Shown here: positions 62,006 through 64,000 of the stretch, piece after piece
Layout: each line of letters opens with the position of its first letter
Numbering within the stretch: position 1 is the stretch's first letter
Source: Peribacillus simplex
GTDB taxonomy: Bacteria > Bacillota > Bacilli > Bacillales > DSM-1321
Length of the DNA: 64,000 nt
Assembly: GCF_030123325.1 (NCBI RefSeq)
Contig: NZ_CP126106.1
Span: 2,694,001 to 2,758,000, forward strand
Reading direction: 5' to 3'
Position numbers and translations under genes: made by a program
The notes under the pieces: model-generated
Databases searched by the model: none
What the model was told of the DNA's origin: nothing
What the model saw: only the letters and a program-made list of their open reading frames with translations

Positions 62006-63610
62006 ATGAAAAAAATATGGAAAAAGCCAATTTTGCCTATCGCCTCTATTAGTCTAGCGTCAGTGATGATTGTTAATGCGATTCCGGAAACTCCAGTTCA
62101 AGCAGAATTGAATGTTCAATCACAAGTGCAAATGAATAATCATGTGCTTCCGCTGGGAACGTCTAATTTGGATGAGCAAAGAACTTCCATGAATCCAGCA
62201 CCAGGAGTGACGTACACCAAAATCAATCGTGGTGAAACATCTTCTAAAGACTATTTCACAGTGGATGTGGCATTTGCAGAAACACAGAAGCAGGCAAAGA
62301 AATTGTTGGGAAATTTAAAGAGGGACGGTTTCAAAAATGCTCGCATAATAAGGGAACCGGATCGGACCTTGGATGACAGGGGAAAAGGACCACTTGGATA
62401 CATTGTTCGCATCGGCCAATATCAGCAGGAAGCGGATGCAGCCGAAATGAGAAACAAGTTATCGGAAAAGGGATATTCGGGTCTACGGACTGTGTATACG
62501 GGTGAAGACGGAGAGAAAACAACAGGACCATGGGTGGTGAACGTACTTGAAGTGGATAGGGATCGATTTCAAGGGCATGTGGTGCCAGAATTAGCAAATG
62601 ATGCAGTGATAGGAAAAGAAACATTGACCCAAATGGCTGATAGAAATGATGCCATTGCAGGAGTTAATGCTGGATACTTTGTTGTTGGGGCCAAGGATGG
62701 AACACCAGGCGATCTTGCCGGTATATTCGCCAGCAAAGGTCAACTTGTCAGTGAAGCGATAAATGGCCGTTCAGCTCTGATTTTTTCTTCTGTTGAAGAG
62801 AAGGCAAACATCGCATCCGTTTCCACGTCAATTCAGGCTACTTCATCTGATGGTGCGGTTAGGGAAGTGGATGGATTAAATCGTAAGCCGGGATTAATCC
62901 GCAATTGTGGCGGTATTGGAGGAGATACGACAACAGAACGGCCGAAACACGATTTTACTTGTATGGATGAAAGTGAGCTTATTCAATATACATCCGTATT
63001 TGGAGAAAAGACAGAATCGGGCGACGGTGTGGAAGTGGTAATAAATCATGCCGGGGACGTGGAGGAAATTCGTAACCATCGTGGGGGAATAATTCCAAGC
63101 AGCGGTTCAGTTATTGCGGGAACGGGGGAAGCGGCAGAATGGCTTCGTGACCATGCCCGACAAGGGATGAAGATTCAGGTGAAGAGTGAAATCCTCGGGG
63201 ATGGAAAGCCATTAAGATTAGACCAAACCACTAGCATGATTAACGGAGGTCCCCGTTTATTGGAAAAGGGAGAAATTTCCATTAATGCCGTAGAGGAAGG
63301 CTTTCACTGGGAAGAAGATCCTGGATTTTATTATCGATTTGGGGAACGTCGTAATCCTAGAACGCTTGCAGGAATAAAAGAGAATGGAAATCTATTATTT
63401 GTCACCATCGATGGACGCGCACCAGGATGGAGTGTGGGGGCTAATTTTGAAGAAAGTGCAAAAGTCATGAAGTCACTAGGAGCCGTAGATGCCATCAATC
63501 TTGACGGCGGCGGATCGACGACCATGACAGTTGGGGCTGACCGAGTCACAAGACCATCTGACGCAACAGGTGAACGCCCGATTGCCGACGGAATATTGTT
63601 AGTGAAATAA
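62006..63610 (+). CDS. secreted phosphodiester glycosidase (NAGPA) domain protein with SPOR-like repeat
   Basis: 534 residues. A signal peptide (1-33, cleavage likely after VQA) directs export. Residues about 75-165 hold a SPOR-like repeat that should bind glycan strands (YFTVDVAFAETQKQAKKLLGNLK, YIVRIGQYQQEADAAEMRNKL). The C-terminal half is a NAGPA domain: AGVNAGYFVVGAKDGTPGDLAGIF, INGGPRLL, RNPRTLAGIKENG and NLDGGGSTTMTV, as in the uncovering enzyme and bacterial wall-associated relatives that cleave sugar phosphodiesters. A role in cell-wall polymer turnover is inferred. ATG 62006 follows TTGGAGG. Confidence 0.87.
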   Translation: MKKIWKKPILPIASISLASVMIVNAIPETPVQAELNVQSQVQMNNHVLPLGTSNLDEQRTSMNPAPGVTYTKINRGETSSKDYFTVDVAFAETQKQAKKLLGNLKRDGFKNARIIREPDRTLDDRGKGPLGYIVRIGQYQQEADAAEMRNKLSEKGYSGLRTVYTGEDGEKTTGPWVVNVLEVDRDRFQGHVVPELANDAVIGKETLTQMADRNDAIAGVNAGYFVVGAKDGTPGDLAGIFASKGQLVSEAINGRSALIFSSVEEKANIASVSTSIQATSSDGAVREVDGLNRKPGLIRNCGGIGGDTTTERPKHDFTCMDESELIQYTSVFGEKTESGDGVEVVINHAGDVEEIRNHRGGIIPSSGSVIAGTGEAAEWLRDHARQGMKIQVKSEILGDGKPLRLDQTTSMINGGPRLLEKGEISINAVEEGFHWEEDPGFYYRFGERRNPRTLAGIKENGNLLFVTIDGRAPGWSVGANFEESAKVMKSLGAVDAINLDGGGSTTMTVGADRVTRPSDATGERPIADGILLVK

Positions 63611-63716
63611 TAAATGAACATGTAAAGGAGATAAAGAGTAACTTCTTCATATATTCAGAAGATTCCTTTAAGCGGTGATAGTGGTTTTAGTTCAAACCGG
63701 CCGTCACGAATAAACT

Positions 63717-63754
63717 AAAAAATCTCTTCAGATAGGTTTCTGAAGAGATTTTTT
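63717..63754. terminator. bidirectional terminator between convergent genes
   Basis: AAAAAATCTCTTCAG pairs perfectly with CTGAAGAGATTTTTT across an 8-base loop, giving U runs on both strands. Confidence 0.93.
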
Positions 63755-63858
63755 ATAATGGGATCATCCGACCAAGATCACAAAGAATTAAGCTATTTAT
63801 TGCTGTTTGAACTTGAGGCATAAAATAAGGCCAAAAGGTAATGTAATTTTGCGATCAT

Positions 63859-64000
63859 TTAATATAAGGATTTTGAAATACTTTCAGCAGTTCTTAACAA
63901 TAAAGAGATATGTTGTTCCATCGATTCTTTATTCCAGCGAAAGACTGGCCCGGAAATGGAAATAGCTCCAATGACTTTCCCTTTAGCACCGAATACTGGG
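63859..64000 (-). CDS. IclR-family transcriptional regulator, C-terminal end
   Basis: The last 47 codons are inside the window; the gene continues past 64000. The sequence PVFGAKGKVIGAISISGPVFRW followed by a helix matches the end of the IclR effector-binding domain (A-x-V-x-D-x-x-G-x-V-x-G-A-I-S-I-S-G-P). Targets are unknown. Confidence 0.78.
   Translation of the reverse strand, partial: PVFGAKGKVIGAISISGPVFRWNKESMEQHISLLLRTAESISKSLY

Noticed and set aside
1..64000. CRISPR arrays, tRNA and rRNA genes, riboswitches
   Set aside because: No regularly spaced repeats, cloverleaf-like segments or known riboswitch cores were noticed on reading; a covariance-model scan was not possible here.

Overview
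The window reads as chromosome from a low-GC, endospore-forming Bacillaceae, most like Peribacillus or Bacillus. The reasons are two gerABC germinant-receptor operons, a SigH-type sigma factor, cysL-cysJI, ythAB, the complete leucine-catabolic yngJ-I-H-HB-G-F-E set, an LXG toxin operon of the ywqH/I/J type, strong AGGAGG ribosome sites and frequent TTG/GTG starts. The genus is inferred from gene content and order; no rRNA is present.

Layout. 1-4 kb: the edge of an unidentified gene, a MerR regulator, a DinB-type protein, a SigH paralogue and a HesB-like protein. 4.2-9.1 kb: CysL divergent from sulfite reductase CysJI. 9.1-17.4 kb: two divergent ger operons, one ending in a predicted exported RidA. 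17.4-18.9 kb: a flavin amine oxidase. 19.4-29.7 kb: a proline island with a sigma-54-type activator whose GAFTGA loop is altered, an IS3-family scar, an APC permease, P5C dehydrogenase, proline dehydrogenase and a thioesterase whose family start reads ATA. It is followed by wrecks of glutamate dehydrogenase and aldehyde dehydrogenase genes and bracketed by two diverged copies of a repeat. 29.9-33.1 kb: a bd-type quinol oxidase and a secreted protein. 33.3-41.8 kb: a TetR regulator and the seven-gene leucine/isovalerate operon. 42-45.7 kb: NAD salvage (NrtR-like Nudix protein, PncA, PncB, NadE). 45.8-48.7 kb: a serine hydrolase and small unknown genes.

48.9-56.4 kb is the most unusual part. 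An intact LXG polymorphic-toxin operon (two small partners, an LXG nuclease, a YezG-type immunity protein) is followed by orphan toxin tips and immunity genes. The series is an Ntox15 tip broken by an amber codon with a GAD/DUF1851 immunity gene, a copied YezG end with its terminator, an HNH-type tip cut before its catalytic motif and joined to the tail of another nuclease with a second YezG, and a third HNH-type tip with a DUF6985-like immunity gene. Three copies of the LXG linker sequence mark the recombination points.

56.4-64 kb: remains of an AraC regulator and a subclass B1 metallo-beta-lactamase, a 41-residue cysteine-rich peptide gene, a DUF2089/YvlB-like operon preceded by a 38-bp palindrome, an M15 peptidase, a SPOR/NAGPA secreted protein and the 3' end of an IclR regulator.

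How the genes work together: sulfite reduction under CysL; proline uptake and oxidation to glutamate, with the local glutamate dehydrogenase lost; leucine breakdown under a TetR repressor; NAD recycling under an NrtR-like sensor; contact-dependent competition through the LXG system. No tRNA, rRNA or CRISPR array was seen.
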